From: Endozoicomonas sp965199185
Lineage (GTDB): Bacteria; Pseudomonadota; Gammaproteobacteria; Pseudomonadales; Endozoicomonadaceae
Direction of reading: 5' to 3'
Length of the DNA stretch: 64,000 nucleotides
Assembly (NCBI GenBank): GCA_965199185.1
Contig: CBDAQW010000037.1
Coordinates: forward strand, 186,001 to 250,000
Both the position numbers and the translations under genes were made by a program. Positions within the stretch are counted from its first letter, which is position 1, and every line of letters begins with the position of its first letter. Shown piece after piece: positions 1-7,859 of the stretch. A model generated the notes under the pieces. The model worked only from the letters and a program-made list of their open reading frames with translations. It had not been told where the DNA came from and ran no database searches.

Positions 1-52
1 AATTAATTACATTTTTTTTACTTTCGGTAATTCCTTTTATTAAATTAATTTA

Positions 53-58
53 TATAAT
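53..58 (+). promoter_or_regulatory. Possible -10 box upstream of the H-NS-like gene
   Basis: A perfect TATAAT lies in a very AT-rich leader about 95 bases before the H-NS-like start codon. I see no convincing -35 hexamer at the right spacing, so this is only a candidate. AT-rich, bendable upstream DNA is usual for self-regulated H-NS-type genes, but no binding site can be defined here. Confidence 0.3.
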
Positions 59-151
59 AGCCGTACCCCTGAAATTCCTTGCTGCATTAATACAATCATT
101 CTGATTTCTGATTACAGCCTGGAAGTCCATATAACAAAGGAGTTGAAGTTA

Positions 152-601
152 ATGAATATGTTTGAAGAAATCCAACATCGCCTGAGCAGTAAGACTCGCA
201 TTCGTTCCCTGTTTAAAGATGTACACGTTGAAGACCTGGAACGCATTATTTCCCGCATGAAAGGCGTATGCGATGAAAAGCAGGAAGCTCGCGCGAAAGA
301 CGAAGAAAAGCGTAAAGCCAAGCTGGAAAATGTAGAAGCCATCAAGCAGATCATGGCTGACCGTGGTATTTCCATGGACGATCTGGGTGGTCTCGATTTT
401 GAAGATGCACCTAAGCGTCGTCGCAATGTACAAAAGTACAACTTCGAATACCAGACTGAAGCCGGTGAGACTGTACAATGGCAAGGCGCTACTACTGGCC
501 GTCTACCTCGTGATTTCCAAGCTTACCTGGAACGCACTGGCAAGAAGCGTCTGGAATGCGCACTGGAAGAAATTACTAGTGAAGATGCTGAAGAAGCTTG
601 A
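152..601 (+). CDS. hns: H-NS family nucleoid-associated protein
   Basis: A 149-residue H-NS-like silencer expected to bind curved AT-rich DNA and repress acquired genes. The N-terminal 70 residues are charged and helical (dimerisation and coiled-coil part). The C-terminal domain has the aromatic segment YNFEYQ at about 97-102, a tryptophan at 110 and the GRLP core at 116-119, equivalent to the H-NS 'GRxP' AT-hook-like loop, followed by the usual amphipathic tail. The ATG at 152 is chosen over an in-frame TTG at 143 because AAGGAG (137-142) sits nine bases before the ATG and abuts the TTG. The gene stands alone and is followed by a strong terminator. Paralogues (StpA-like) cannot be told apart from sequence alone. 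Confidence 0.85.
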   Translation: MNMFEEIQHRLSSKTRIRSLFKDVHVEDLERIISRMKGVCDEKQEARAKDEEKRKAKLENVEAIKQIMADRGISMDDLGGLDFEDAPKRRRNVQKYNFEYQTEAGETVQWQGATTGRLPRDFQAYLERTGKKRLECALEEITSEDAEEA

Positions 602-624
602 TTCTGTTTCTCAGAATCATTCTG

Positions 625-651
625 AAAAGGGGCTGATGACAGCCCTTTTTT
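625..651 (+). terminator. Rho-independent terminator of the H-NS-like gene
   Basis: An A-rich run, then GGGGCT, a short loop, AGCCC and a T6 tract form a classical intrinsic terminator just after the H-NS-like stop. It also lies at the 3' end of the convergent phoR gene, so it may work in both directions. Confidence 0.85.
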
Positions 652-659
652 CGTCTTGA

Positions 660-1994
660 TTATTCATGAATCATGGTTCTGGAACTAGTCGTTTTCTCCT
701 GTGGGAAATGGCAAGTAAACTTACTGCCTTTCCCAGGCAGACTGCTGATGGATATCCGCCCATCATGCCTCAGTAACACATGTTTGACTATCGCCAGCCC
801 CAGCCCTGTTCCGCCCGTTGAATGGCTGCGACCCTTGTCTACCCGGTAAAATCGCTCTGTCAGTCTTGGGATATGCACTGGGTCGATACCGGTACCATTA
901 TCCTTAACCAATAAGTGACCGCCTTCCTGATCTTGCCACCAGCGAACCTTAATCTTGCCACCCATGGGGGTGTAACGGACTGCATTAAATACCAGATTGG
1001 CAAAGGCGCTGCGAAGTTCTCCTGCTTCACCGTGAACTATAACGTCATCATTACATTCGAGTTTTATCTGATGCTCAGAACCACCACTTAATGCTTTGGC
1101 GTCATCGATAATACTGGTTAGTAGAGGTTTCAGCTCAACTTTCTGGCGATTTTTGTGTGAGCTGGTGGCTTCCAATTTGGAGAGCAGGAGTAAATCTGAA
1201 ACCAGTGTCTGCATTCTGAATGACTGCTCCTGCATTCTTGTCAGAGCTTTACGCCATACCGGAGGTAAAGTGTCTGTTCCATCATGGAGAGTTTCCAGAT
1301 AACCAGAGATAACCGTCAGTGGCGTTCGCAATTCGTGGGAGACGTTAGCAACAAAGTCTTTACGCATGGTTTCCAGTTGATGCACACGGGTGACATCTCT
1401 GACCAGCATCAGACGGTTATTATCGCCATAAACAGTAATCGCAATTTGTAGTTGCCTGTCATCAGCAGAAACAATGTGTATCGGGTCGCGGTTAAGGCTG
1501 TTTTCAAGATAGTCAATAAATTTAGGGTCACGAACCAGATTTGTCAGTAATTGTCCCTGATCGCGGTCCATTTGCAGCCCAAGCAAGTCTTCCGCCGCCC
1601 GGTTCCACCATTCAAGCGTTCCCTGTTTATCAGCCATCACAACGCCATCATTCAGCGCTGCGGTGGATTCCTGAATACGCTCAATGACACTGGCGAGTCG
1701 CTGTCTTGAACGGCTCTGGCGTCGCTGAATTCGATAGATGCCATCAAAAATATCACCCCAAATGCCAGTGCTTTCTGGCGGTTCGAGTTCTTTGTTGGCA
1801 GATTCTTCAATCCAGCCAAGGAGGCGGTTGAGCTGACGATGATTCCATAGGGTGTAAGTAATCGAACCAATAAACAGTCCGGGAAATGGCTTTCCGAAAA
1901 TCCAGCCACCAAAAAAACCCAGAGCCATTAAGATAGTGAATACTCGCCCAGTCGCCATCGAACGATTTGATGATGTCACGGTAATCCCAGTCAA
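660..1994 (-). CDS. phoR: Phosphate regulon sensor histidine kinase PhoR
   Basis: Membrane histidine kinase that pairs with PhoB to sense phosphate status through the Pst/PhoU system. Two hydrophobic stretches near the N-terminus (about 18-48) form the membrane anchor. A PAS-like domain spans about 110-205, the HisKA domain contains the phospho-acceptor in SHELRTP (His220), and the HATPase domain has the N box (FANLVFNAVRYTP), a GTGI motif and GGTGLGLAI. At 444 residues it is of usual length. The likely start is a TTG whose bases overlap the phoB TGA stop, implying translational coupling; a GTG or ATG a few codons further in is possible. It is the second gene of a phoBR operon. Confidence 0.93.
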   Translation of the reverse strand: MTGITVTSSNRSMATGRVFTILMALGFFGGWIFGKPFPGLFIGSITYTLWNHRQLNRLLGWIEESANKELEPPESTGIWGDIFDGIYRIQRRQSRSRQRLASVIERIQESTAALNDGVVMADKQGTLEWWNRAAEDLLGLQMDRDQGQLLTNLVRDPKFIDYLENSLNRDPIHIVSADDRQLQIAITVYGDNNRLMLVRDVTRVHQLETMRKDFVANVSHELRTPLTVISGYLETLHDGTDTLPPVWRKALTRMQEQSFRMQTLVSDLLLLSKLEATSSHKNRQKVELKPLLTSIIDDAKALSGGSEHQIKLECNDDVIVHGEAGELRSAFANLVFNAVRYTPMGGKIKVRWWQDQEGGHLLVKDNGTGIDPVHIPRLTERFYRVDKGRSHSTGGTGLGLAIVKHVLLRHDGRISISSLPGKGSKFTCHFPQEKTTSSRTMIHE

Positions 1995-2683
1995 GCTAGT
2001 TTGGTTGAGAAGCGGTAACCTGTGCCTCTGACGGTTTGCACATAGTTATCATAGTTAGTACCAAGCGCTTTTCTCAAACGCCGAATATGAACATCAACCG
2101 TGCGCTCTTCGACATAAACATTGCCACCCCATACCTGATCCAGTAATTGTCCACGGGTATAGGCTCGCTCCTGATGAGTCAGGAAAAACTGTAACAATCG
2201 GTATTCGGTAGGGCCCATTTCTGCAGCATTACCATCAATACTGACGCGATGACTGATTGGGTTCAGCTCAAGTCCATTAACGACAATGGTCTCTTCATCT
2301 TCGTTTACACCTGTACGGCGCATGACGGCTTTAAGGCGAGCGATAAGCTCACGGGTAGAAAACGGCTTGGTGATATAATCGTCTGCACCGGTTTCTAAAC
2401 CCTGAATTTTATGGTCTTCTTCACCTTTTGCTGTCAGCATGATGATTGGCAGTTCGCGCGTTATTTCGTCTCGTTTAAGCCTGCGGGCCAGTTCAATACC
2501 GGAAATATCTGGCATCATCCAGTCAAGCAAAACAAGGTCAGGCTTCTTATCCACAATTAATGAGTGTGCCTGTATGGCATCACCTGCTTCGAGGCACTGG
2601 AATCCGGACATCTCCAGTGCAATCACTATCATTTCTCTGATAGGCGCTTCATCATCAACAACCAGAATTGTTTTACCTGACAT
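1991..2683 (-). CDS. phoB: Phosphate regulon response regulator PhoB
   Basis: OmpR-family transcription activator of phosphate-starvation genes. The receiver domain has the acidic pair at residues 10-11, the phospho-acceptor Asp54 (LLDWMMPD), Thr84 and Lys106 (TKPF). The C-terminal winged helix contains the recognition region ERTVDVHIRRLRKALG. At 230 residues it is full length. It overlaps the start of phoR, and ubiA lies 84 bases upstream on the same strand. The promoter should be in that gap; only a weak resemblance to a Pho box is visible there. Confidence 0.95.
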   Translation of the reverse strand: MSGKTILVVDDEAPIREMIVIALEMSGFQCLEAGDAIQAHSLIVDKKPDLVLLDWMMPDISGIELARRLKRDEITRELPIIMLTAKGEEDHKIQGLETGADDYITKPFSTRELIARLKAVMRRTGVNEDEETIVVNGLELNPISHRVSIDGNAAEMGPTEYRLLQFFLTHQERAYTRGQLLDQVWGGNVYVEERTVDVHIRRLRKALGTNYDNYVQTVRGTGYRFSTKLA

Positions 2684-2767
2684 GGCTAAACCCGCATTTT
2701 GAATAATATTTCTAACGGTTTATTAGAACGTCATTTTGTTACAGAGGCATTACACACTCAACAATGA

Positions 2768-3673
2768 TCAAACACCCAGCGCGATGCCGGCAAATAACAC
2801 AGCACCTACCCAGTGGTTGGCAAGAAAAGCTCTGAAACAACTATCCCGTTCCCGGTTTTTCGTCCATAGGAATTGCCTGAAAAAACAAACGGCAGCAATC
2901 AACAGGCAGACATAAAATGGCGCACCCAGTTCAAGTTGATTACCCAACAGCAACAGTGTGACCAGTGCTAGGCCCTGAAATATTGCGATCATCAGGTTAT
3001 CCAGTTCACCAAAAAGAATGGCGGTGGATTTTATGCCGATCTTCAGATCATCATTCCTGTCCACCATGGCATACTGTGTATCATAAGCCAGCGTCCAGAA
3101 GATATTAGCCAGGAATAACAACCAGGCTTGGGTGGGTAATGAACTGCTTTCTGCCGCATAAGCCATAGGAATCGCCCAGGCAAAAGCAACACCTAATACT
3201 ACCTGAGGAAGGTGTGTATAGCGTTTGGCAAAAGGGTAAGCAGAAGCCAACAACAGGCCAGCAAAAGATAAGCTAATGGTCAGCGCATTAGTGGTTAGAA
3301 CCAGTAAGAAGGCAACAAAAAACATAACACTGGCAAAAATTAGCGCTTCTTTTTCAGACACCTTACCAGTAACCAGTGGTCGCTGACGGGTTCTTTTTAC
3401 GTGAGCATCAAAATGTCGGTCGGCGTAATCATTAATCACACAACCGGCGCTACGGGTAAGCACAACTCCGGCAACAAAGACCAGAAGTGTGTGAGCACTG
3501 GGCGTTCCCTGGGCAGCCAACCATAATGCCCAGAGTGTGGGCCAGAGTAACAGATATATTCCTATAGGCCGGTCGAGACGAGCCAATTGTGCAAAATCTT
3601 GCCAGCGGGAAAATTGTTGTTGTAAGGGGAGTTTCCCTTTTAACGTCCCGGTTACTTCATGCAGTCGTTTCAT
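2768..3673 (-). CDS. ubiA: 4-hydroxybenzoate octaprenyltransferase UbiA
   Basis: Integral membrane prenyltransferase that attaches the polyprenyl tail to 4-hydroxybenzoate in ubiquinone biosynthesis. The two Asp-rich, Mg-diphosphate-binding motifs are present: NDYADRHFD at residues 81-89 and DTQYAMVDRNDD at 198-209. Between and after them are about eight hydrophobic helices. At 301 residues it is slightly longer than the E. coli enzyme because of an N-terminal extension. It follows ubiC on the same strand, consistent with a ubiCA unit making and then prenylating 4-hydroxybenzoate. Confidence 0.95.
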   Translation of the reverse strand: MKRLHEVTGTLKGKLPLQQQFSRWQDFAQLARLDRPIGIYLLLWPTLWALWLAAQGTPSAHTLLVFVAGVVLTRSAGCVINDYADRHFDAHVKRTRQRPLVTGKVSEKEALIFASVMFFVAFLLVLTTNALTISLSFAGLLLASAYPFAKRYTHLPQVVLGVAFAWAIPMAYAAESSSLPTQAWLLFLANIFWTLAYDTQYAMVDRNDDLKIGIKSTAILFGELDNLMIAIFQGLALVTLLLLGNQLELGAPFYVCLLIAAVCFFRQFLWTKNRERDSCFRAFLANHWVGAVLFAGIALGV

Positions 3674-3746
3674 TCAAATCACTTTATTCTGAAAGCAGGC
3701 AGAACCTCCGTGGTCAGCCCAGTTTAATACCAAACTGCTTTGCTCT

Positions 3747-4292
3747 CTAGCCCCGAAAAGCGGGTAGAAACACTTCGCACACAGAAATAGGCTTATCACC
3801 TAAATAAAACAATGAGCGCCTGCCCCAGGCGGTTTCATGCTGGTAATGAGTGTTGAGGTGTCGGTTGAATTGTCTGGCTGGAATTTCGGCGATCTCAATA
3901 GGGCCTCTTTTCAAATCAGGCTGGTTGAAAATGTATTCGCCAAGAGGTTTGCTGCCAAGTTCCAGCAGAGCATGGTTCTTCCCCGTCAAGCTGCCTTCAG
4001 GCAATACACTGCGAGCGAATACGATGGGAACACCTGATCCATAGAGTAGTACTTCGCGGATACTAGCTTTGCTGCAATCCTCTTTACATTGCAGAAATAT
4101 CTGTTCTGAATGAGTGGGCGTGAGCCATTGATGCCGGATGACCTCCACCAAAAATTCTTCATGATAAAGCGCTTTCAGTCGTTCAGTCAGTGAACCATTA
4201 TCCAGGATGGTATCCCGAAGCCAATCTGGAATCTCGGCTGGATTTTTCTCCCTGGGTCGCCAGGGCATATCGGCAAAATCAACAAACGGCAT
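3747..4292 (-). CDS. ubiC: Chorismate lyase UbiC
   Basis: Converts chorismate to 4-hydroxybenzoate and pyruvate, the first committed step of ubiquinone synthesis, in the cytoplasm. Family signatures visible are the REVLLYGSGVP segment, LGSKPLGEYIF, WGRRSLF and the C-terminal CEVFLP with its conserved glutamate. At 181 residues it is typical. It lies 73 bases upstream of ubiA in the same direction. A 181-bp MITE sits directly upstream, between this gene and the divergent rubredoxin gene, and may have displaced or altered its promoter. Confidence 0.9.
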   Translation of the reverse strand: MPFVDFADMPWRPREKNPAEIPDWLRDTILDNGSLTERLKALYHEEFLVEVIRHQWLTPTHSEQIFLQCKEDCSKASIREVLLYGSGVPIVFARSVLPEGSLTGKNHALLELGSKPLGEYIFNQPDLKRGPIEIAEIPARQFNRHLNTHYQHETAWGRRSLFYLGDKPISVCEVFLPAFRG

Positions 4293-4324
4293 CTGATTAT
4301 TGTCCTGATGGTTTTATAAAAATA

Positions 4325-4505
4325 ACCCGATGTGTGACTTTTATCTCGTAGGTTGCCAATCCATGGCTTATGGGTTCTGTACACTTCCTGTACAGAATGA
4401 CAGCTAGTAGAGGTTTTGTGCACTCTGCTGTCATCCCGCACAGGGACTGTACTGGATCCACGTGGCATGGGTAGCCATGTTGAAATTAAAAGTCACACAT
4501 CGGGT
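4325..4505. repeat. 181-bp MITE, copy 1 (between ubiC and rubredoxin)
   Basis: A non-coding element with perfect 19-bp terminal inverted repeats beginning ACCCGATGTGTGACTTTTA. The interior is also largely palindromic: ATGACAGC pairs with GCTGTCAT around a loop of about 22 bases, so the whole element can fold into one long hairpin. It is flanked on both sides by TAAAAATA, a possible 8-bp target duplication. A second copy of identical length lies at 60806-60986 and a partial one at the right window edge. It accounts for most of the 307 bases between ubiC and the rubredoxin gene. No transposase with matching ends is in the window. Confidence 0.85.
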
Positions 4506-4599
4506 TAAAAATAATATTATCCACTGCAATAGTTTATTTCACGGCTTTTTGCCAAAATTCGAATACACTGAGAGTCACAGCCTGATGGGAGAAAAATAG

Positions 4600-4767
4600 A
4601 TGAAAAAATGGCAGTGTATCGTCTGTGGTTTTATTTATGATGAAGCTGAAGGCTGGCCTGAGGATGGTATTCCGGCAGGAACACCCTGGCACGAAGTGCC
4701 CGATGAATGGCTTTGCCCTGATTGTGGTGTTGGTAAAGACGATTTTGAAATGGTAGAAATCAGCTGA
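4600..4767 (+). CDS. rubA: Rubredoxin
   Basis: A 55-residue iron protein, too short for ordinary ORF length cut-offs. It has the two rubredoxin metal knuckles, CIVCG (residues 6-10) and CPDCG (39-43), with the conserved aromatic and acidic core (YDEAEGWPEDGI, PDEWLCP). Rubredoxins carry electrons from a rubredoxin reductase to hydroxylases or oxidative-stress enzymes. The ATG is preceded by a GGGAG-like site. A rubredoxin gene diverging from ubiC-ubiA-phoBR is a known arrangement in pseudomonads, which supports the call. It reads away from ubiC, with the MITE between them. Confidence 0.93.
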   Translation: MKKWQCIVCGFIYDEAEGWPEDGIPAGTPWHEVPDEWLCPDCGVGKDDFEMVEIS

Positions 4768-4905
4768 AGCTGAAGAATTGTATAATTTCTGCAAATCCAC
4801 GTGGGTCTAAGGCTATAAAAGTATTGCTCTGGCAGTAACAGTGCTTTAGTCTGTTTCTGAATGCCTTCATGGAATAAAAAAGAAAAATAAAAGGAGTGAA
4901 TCTAA

Positions 4906-5181
4906 ATGAGAAAACCTGAACTCGTTGATGCTATTGCAGATCAAGCGGATATCAGTAAAGAAAAAGCCGGTCAGGCACTGAATGCGATGCTCGAAGCGAT
5001 TACTGACGCATTAAAATCGGAAGACACTGTTAACCTGGTCGGATTTGGTACTTTTCTGCAACGCAGTCGTGCTGCCCGGACGGGTAAAAATCCGCAAACC
5101 GGAGAAACTATTCAGATCGCAGCCAGCAATACCGTTGCTTTCAAACCCGGTAAAGCATTAAAAGACGCGGTGAATAATTAG
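4906..5181 (+). CDS. hup: DNA-binding protein HU
   Basis: A 91-residue HU/IHF-fold nucleoid protein. Conserved features are the N-terminal helix pair with KPELVDAIA, the GFGTF turn, the DNA-intercalating arm with RSRAARTGKNPQTGE (proline in the NPQTG tip), and the C-terminal VAFKPGKALKDAVN. AAGGAG lies nine bases before the ATG. HU rather than IHF is favoured by the NPQTG arm and the short C-terminus; whether it is the alpha or beta subunit cannot be said. It is monocistronic with its own terminator. Confidence 0.93.
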   Translation: MRKPELVDAIADQADISKEKAGQALNAMLEAITDALKSEDTVNLVGFGTFLQRSRAARTGKNPQTGETIQIAASNTVAFKPGKALKDAVNN

Positions 5182-5207
5182 CCCGATAGTTTTTATTTCT
5201 ATTATCT

Positions 5208-5236
5208 ATGCCGGGAATATACCTCCCGGCATATTT
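5208..5236 (+). terminator. Terminator after HU
   Basis: ATGCCGGG and CCCGGCAT pair perfectly around a nine-base loop and are followed by ATTT. The T tract is short, but the stem is strong and it lies directly downstream of the HU gene. Confidence 0.7.
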
Positions 5237-5312
5237 ACTAACGATTGCCGAATAATTGTAAATGCCCAGCTCAGTATCTACCCGTAAATCCCCATAAACG
5301 TATGTTTGGTTA

Positions 5313-5341
5313 TTGACAGCTTACCGACCGACCTCTATCAT
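5313..5341 (+). promoter_or_regulatory. Sigma-70 promoter of the tRNA-Leu cluster
   Basis: A consensus TTGACA, 17 bases of spacer, then TATCAT, followed by a GC-rich discriminator (GCGCCGC). This is the typical design of a strong, growth-rate-regulated stable-RNA promoter. It sits about 40 bases before the first tRNA. Confidence 0.85.
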
Positions 5342-5379
5342 GCGCCGCATCTTGTTGAGTTGTTAAGCAACAGTGGCAG

Positions 5380-5466
5380 GCCCAGGTGGCGGAATTGGTA
5401 GACGCGCTAGCTTCAGGTGCTAGTGTCCGAAAGGGCGTGGAAGTTCGAGTCTTCTCCTGGGCACCA
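5380..5466 (+). tRNA. leuU: tRNA-Leu (CAG), copy 1
   Basis: An 87-nt class II tRNA with an encoded CCA end. The acceptor stem is GCCCAGG/CCTGGGC, the D arm is GGCGGAATTGGTAGAC, the anticodon loop is CTTCAGGTG (anticodon CAG, reading CUG), the long variable arm is present and the T loop is GTTCGAGTC. It is the first of three identical copies. The symbol is only a generic guess. Confidence 0.97.
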
Positions 5467-5520
5467 ATATTATTTAATGGTTCATTCTGTCAATTATATT
5501 GCTTATCACTTCAAAGGCTT

Positions 5521-5607
5521 GCCCAGGTGGCGGAATTGGTAGACGCGCTAGCTTCAGGTGCTAGTGTCCGAAAGGGCGTGGAAGTTCGAGTCTTCTCCTG
5601 GGCACCA
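5521..5607 (+). tRNA. leuU: tRNA-Leu (CAG), copy 2
   Basis: Identical over all 87 nt to the preceding tRNA, including the CAG anticodon and encoded CCA. A 54-base spacer with no promoter-like sequence separates it from copy 1, so it is presumably processed from a common transcript. Confidence 0.97.
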
Positions 5608-5706
5608 AATTACCAGCAATTGATTTATTCAATTGTTTATAAAATTCAGAGTGAGTACTGAATTTTAGGTGTAGTTTTTACACTCTTTAAAAACTCATAA
5701 ATTTTT

Positions 5707-5793
5707 GCCCAGGTGGCGGAATTGGTAGACGCGCTAGCTTCAGGTGCTAGTGTCCGAAAGGGCGTGGAAGTTCGAGTCTTCTCCTGGGCACCA
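5707..5793 (+). tRNA. leuU: tRNA-Leu (CAG), copy 3
   Basis: The third identical 87-nt copy, 99 bases after copy 2 and directly followed by an intrinsic terminator that ends the tRNA operon. Confidence 0.97.
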
Positions 5794-5800
5794 AAATAAA

Positions 5801-5825
5801 AAAACCGGCATTTGCCGGTTTTTTT
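5801..5825 (+). terminator. Terminator of the tRNA-Leu operon
   Basis: AAAACCGGCA-TT-TGCCGGTTTTTTT is a compact stem with flanking A and T tracts, placed eight bases after the last tRNA. It lies between convergent units, so it probably also ends the acyl-CoA dehydrogenase transcript. Confidence 0.92.
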
Positions 5826-5845
5826 ACTTCCTTAATAATGTTTAA

Positions 5846-7636
5846 TTAAACATCACCAAACCCTTCTTCTTTCATATTCAGCAGATTATCCACACCGGAT
5901 TCAATACAGGCTTTGTGCATTTGTGCTCTTGGCAATAATCTCTGGTAGTAGAATTGAGCTGTCTGAATCTTCGCCTGATAGAATTCTTCTTCAGAGGTTC
6001 CGGCTTTGATCTGCTCATAAGCTACCCGAGCCATATCTGCCCAAAAATAAGCCAGGCAGGCGTAACCAGAGTACATCAGGAAGTCATAAGCTGCACCGCC
6101 TACTTCTTCACGATTCTGCATCGCTTTCATACCAACCTTCATGGTCATTTCACCCCATTCTGCATTCAGCGCAGTCAGTGGATCAATAAACTCTTTCAGT
6201 TTGCTGTTGTCACTATGAGCCTGACAGAACTTGTGGACCTTTTTAGTGAAGATTCTCATGGTCTCACCCTGAGTCATCAGAACCTTACGACCAAGGAGGT
6301 CTAATGCCTGAATACCGGTGGTGCCTTCATACAGCATAGAAATACGGCTATCACGAACATTCTGCTCCATACCCCACTCAGCAATATAACCGTGGCCACC
6401 GTAACATTGCAGACCCAGGTTAGCTGACTCAAAGCCTGTCTCAGTCATGAATGCTTTAACGATAGGCGTCAGAAAGCTCATTTCCTTGTCAGCAATCTCA
6501 CTGATCTTGGCATCACCGTTTTGTACCAGGTCCGAGATTTGCGCTGTGTAATATGCCAGTGCACGATTACCTTCTGTAAATGCTTTGATAGTAAGCAACA
6601 TGCGACGTACATCAGGATGCACAATGATCGGATCTGCAGGGCCATCAGGATTCTTTGAACCACTTAAAGAACGCATTTGCAGACGGTCACGAGCGTAGCG
6701 AACAGCACCCTGATAAGCAATTTCGCCATGCGCAAGCCCCTGAATGCCTGTACCCAGTCGTGCAACATTCATAAAAGTGAACATGCAGTTCAAACCCTTA
6801 TTTGGAGGACCAATCAGGAAGCCGGTTGCGTCATCAAAGTTCATGACACAGGTCGCATTACCATGAATGCCCATTTTGTGTTCGATAGAACCACAGCTAA
6901 CACCGTTGCTTTGACCAACCGCTTCAGGCAAATGTCTGGGAACAATAAACAGGGAAATACCTTTGGTGCCTTCAGGAGCATCAGGCAGGCGGGCAAGCAC
7001 AATATGAACAATGTTTTCAGCCATATCATGATCACCGGACGAGATGAAAATCTTGGTGCCAGTAATTTTATAACTGCCATCTTCCTGCGGAACGGCTTTG
7101 GTCTTCAGCATGCCAAGGTCAGTACCACAGTGAGATTCGGTCAGGCACATGGTGCCTGTCCATTCACCAGAAATCAGCTTACTCAGGTACACTTCTTTAT
7201 GTTCTTCTGTACCATGAGCTTCGATAGTATTCATGGCACCGTGGCTCAGGCCGGGATACATACCCCAGGACCAGTTTGAACTGCCCATCAACTCACTGAG
7301 AACGATACCTAATGAAGGCGGCAAACCCTGACCACCATATTCTGTATCACTAGCCAGTGATGGCCAGCCACCTTCAACAAACTGCTGATACGCTTCTTTA
7401 AAGCCATCGGGTGTTTTCACACCCTCTTCTGACCATGTGCATCCTTGCTGGTCAGCGGGCTGGTTCAGTGGTGACAGAACCTGCTCGCAGAACTTGGCAC
7501 CTTCCTCCATGATGGCATCGACCATATCCGGAGTGGCATCTTCAGCACCGGGAAGCTCGGCATAGTGCTTTTCGTAGCTGAGAAGTTCATTTCTGACGAA
7601 GCGAATATCGCGCAGGGGAGCTTTGTAATCAGGCAT
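5846..7636 (-). CDS. Acyl-CoA dehydrogenase, large (about 600 aa, DmdC-like) type
   Basis: A 596-residue flavin-dependent acyl-CoA dehydrogenase that introduces a 2,3 double bond into an acyl-CoA and passes electrons to ETF. The FAD/substrate core includes TGTMCLTESHCGTDLG and ITGTKIFISSGDHD. The helical domain ends in MLYEGTTGIQ, which carries the catalytic glutamate, and there is an extra C-terminal domain. The long form with an N-terminus like MPDYKAPLRDIRF belongs to a family that includes the 3-methylmercaptopropionyl-CoA dehydrogenase of DMSP breakdown and many fatty-acid enzymes, so the substrate is not settled. The ATG at 7636 has a GAGG site upstream; a 30-codon in-frame extension lacks support. 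Confidence 0.9.
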   Translation of the reverse strand: MPDYKAPLRDIRFVRNELLSYEKHYAELPGAEDATPDMVDAIMEEGAKFCEQVLSPLNQPADQQGCTWSEEGVKTPDGFKEAYQQFVEGGWPSLASDTEYGGQGLPPSLGIVLSELMGSSNWSWGMYPGLSHGAMNTIEAHGTEEHKEVYLSKLISGEWTGTMCLTESHCGTDLGMLKTKAVPQEDGSYKITGTKIFISSGDHDMAENIVHIVLARLPDAPEGTKGISLFIVPRHLPEAVGQSNGVSCGSIEHKMGIHGNATCVMNFDDATGFLIGPPNKGLNCMFTFMNVARLGTGIQGLAHGEIAYQGAVRYARDRLQMRSLSGSKNPDGPADPIIVHPDVRRMLLTIKAFTEGNRALAYYTAQISDLVQNGDAKISEIADKEMSFLTPIVKAFMTETGFESANLGLQCYGGHGYIAEWGMEQNVRDSRISMLYEGTTGIQALDLLGRKVLMTQGETMRIFTKKVHKFCQAHSDNSKLKEFIDPLTALNAEWGEMTMKVGMKAMQNREEVGGAAYDFLMYSGYACLAYFWADMARVAYEQIKAGTSEEEFYQAKIQTAQFYYQRLLPRAQMHKACIESGVDNLLNMKEEGFGDV

Positions 7637-7859
7637 AGCGCATCCTCTGTATTGTTTTTTGTATTCAGCGGGATAAGTATAGCAAGTGTTTTTAAACGCT
7701 CGTTTGAAACTTACGTTTGGATACATTTAATGTCAAGGCATAACTGTTAGTACTGCTTACTCAATGGTTGTTTCCAATGCTTTAGCTTGATGGCTTAATT
7801 TATGCCCACTTACCCAACCTGGCCGGCTAGCGACCCGCATCATCAGGAGTTGGTCATTT

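Noticed and set aside
2684..2767. Possible Pho box before phoB (minus strand CTGTAAC, AAAA, TGACG)
   Set aside because: Only part of each half-repeat matches the CTGTCAT consensus, so I do not list it as a site.
4187..4468. A 93-codon reading frame over the ubiC start and the MITE
   Set aside because: It is antisense or out of frame to ubiC and mostly reads through the repeat; no protein features.
5386..5661. A 91-residue reading frame (MAELVDALASGASVRKG, repeated twice)
   Set aside because: It is simply translation through two tandem tRNA-Leu genes; the repeat comes from the tRNA copies.
6677..7279. A 200-codon open frame antisense to the acyl-CoA dehydrogenase
   Set aside because: Fully covered by a clear enzyme on the other strand and without any recognisable domain.
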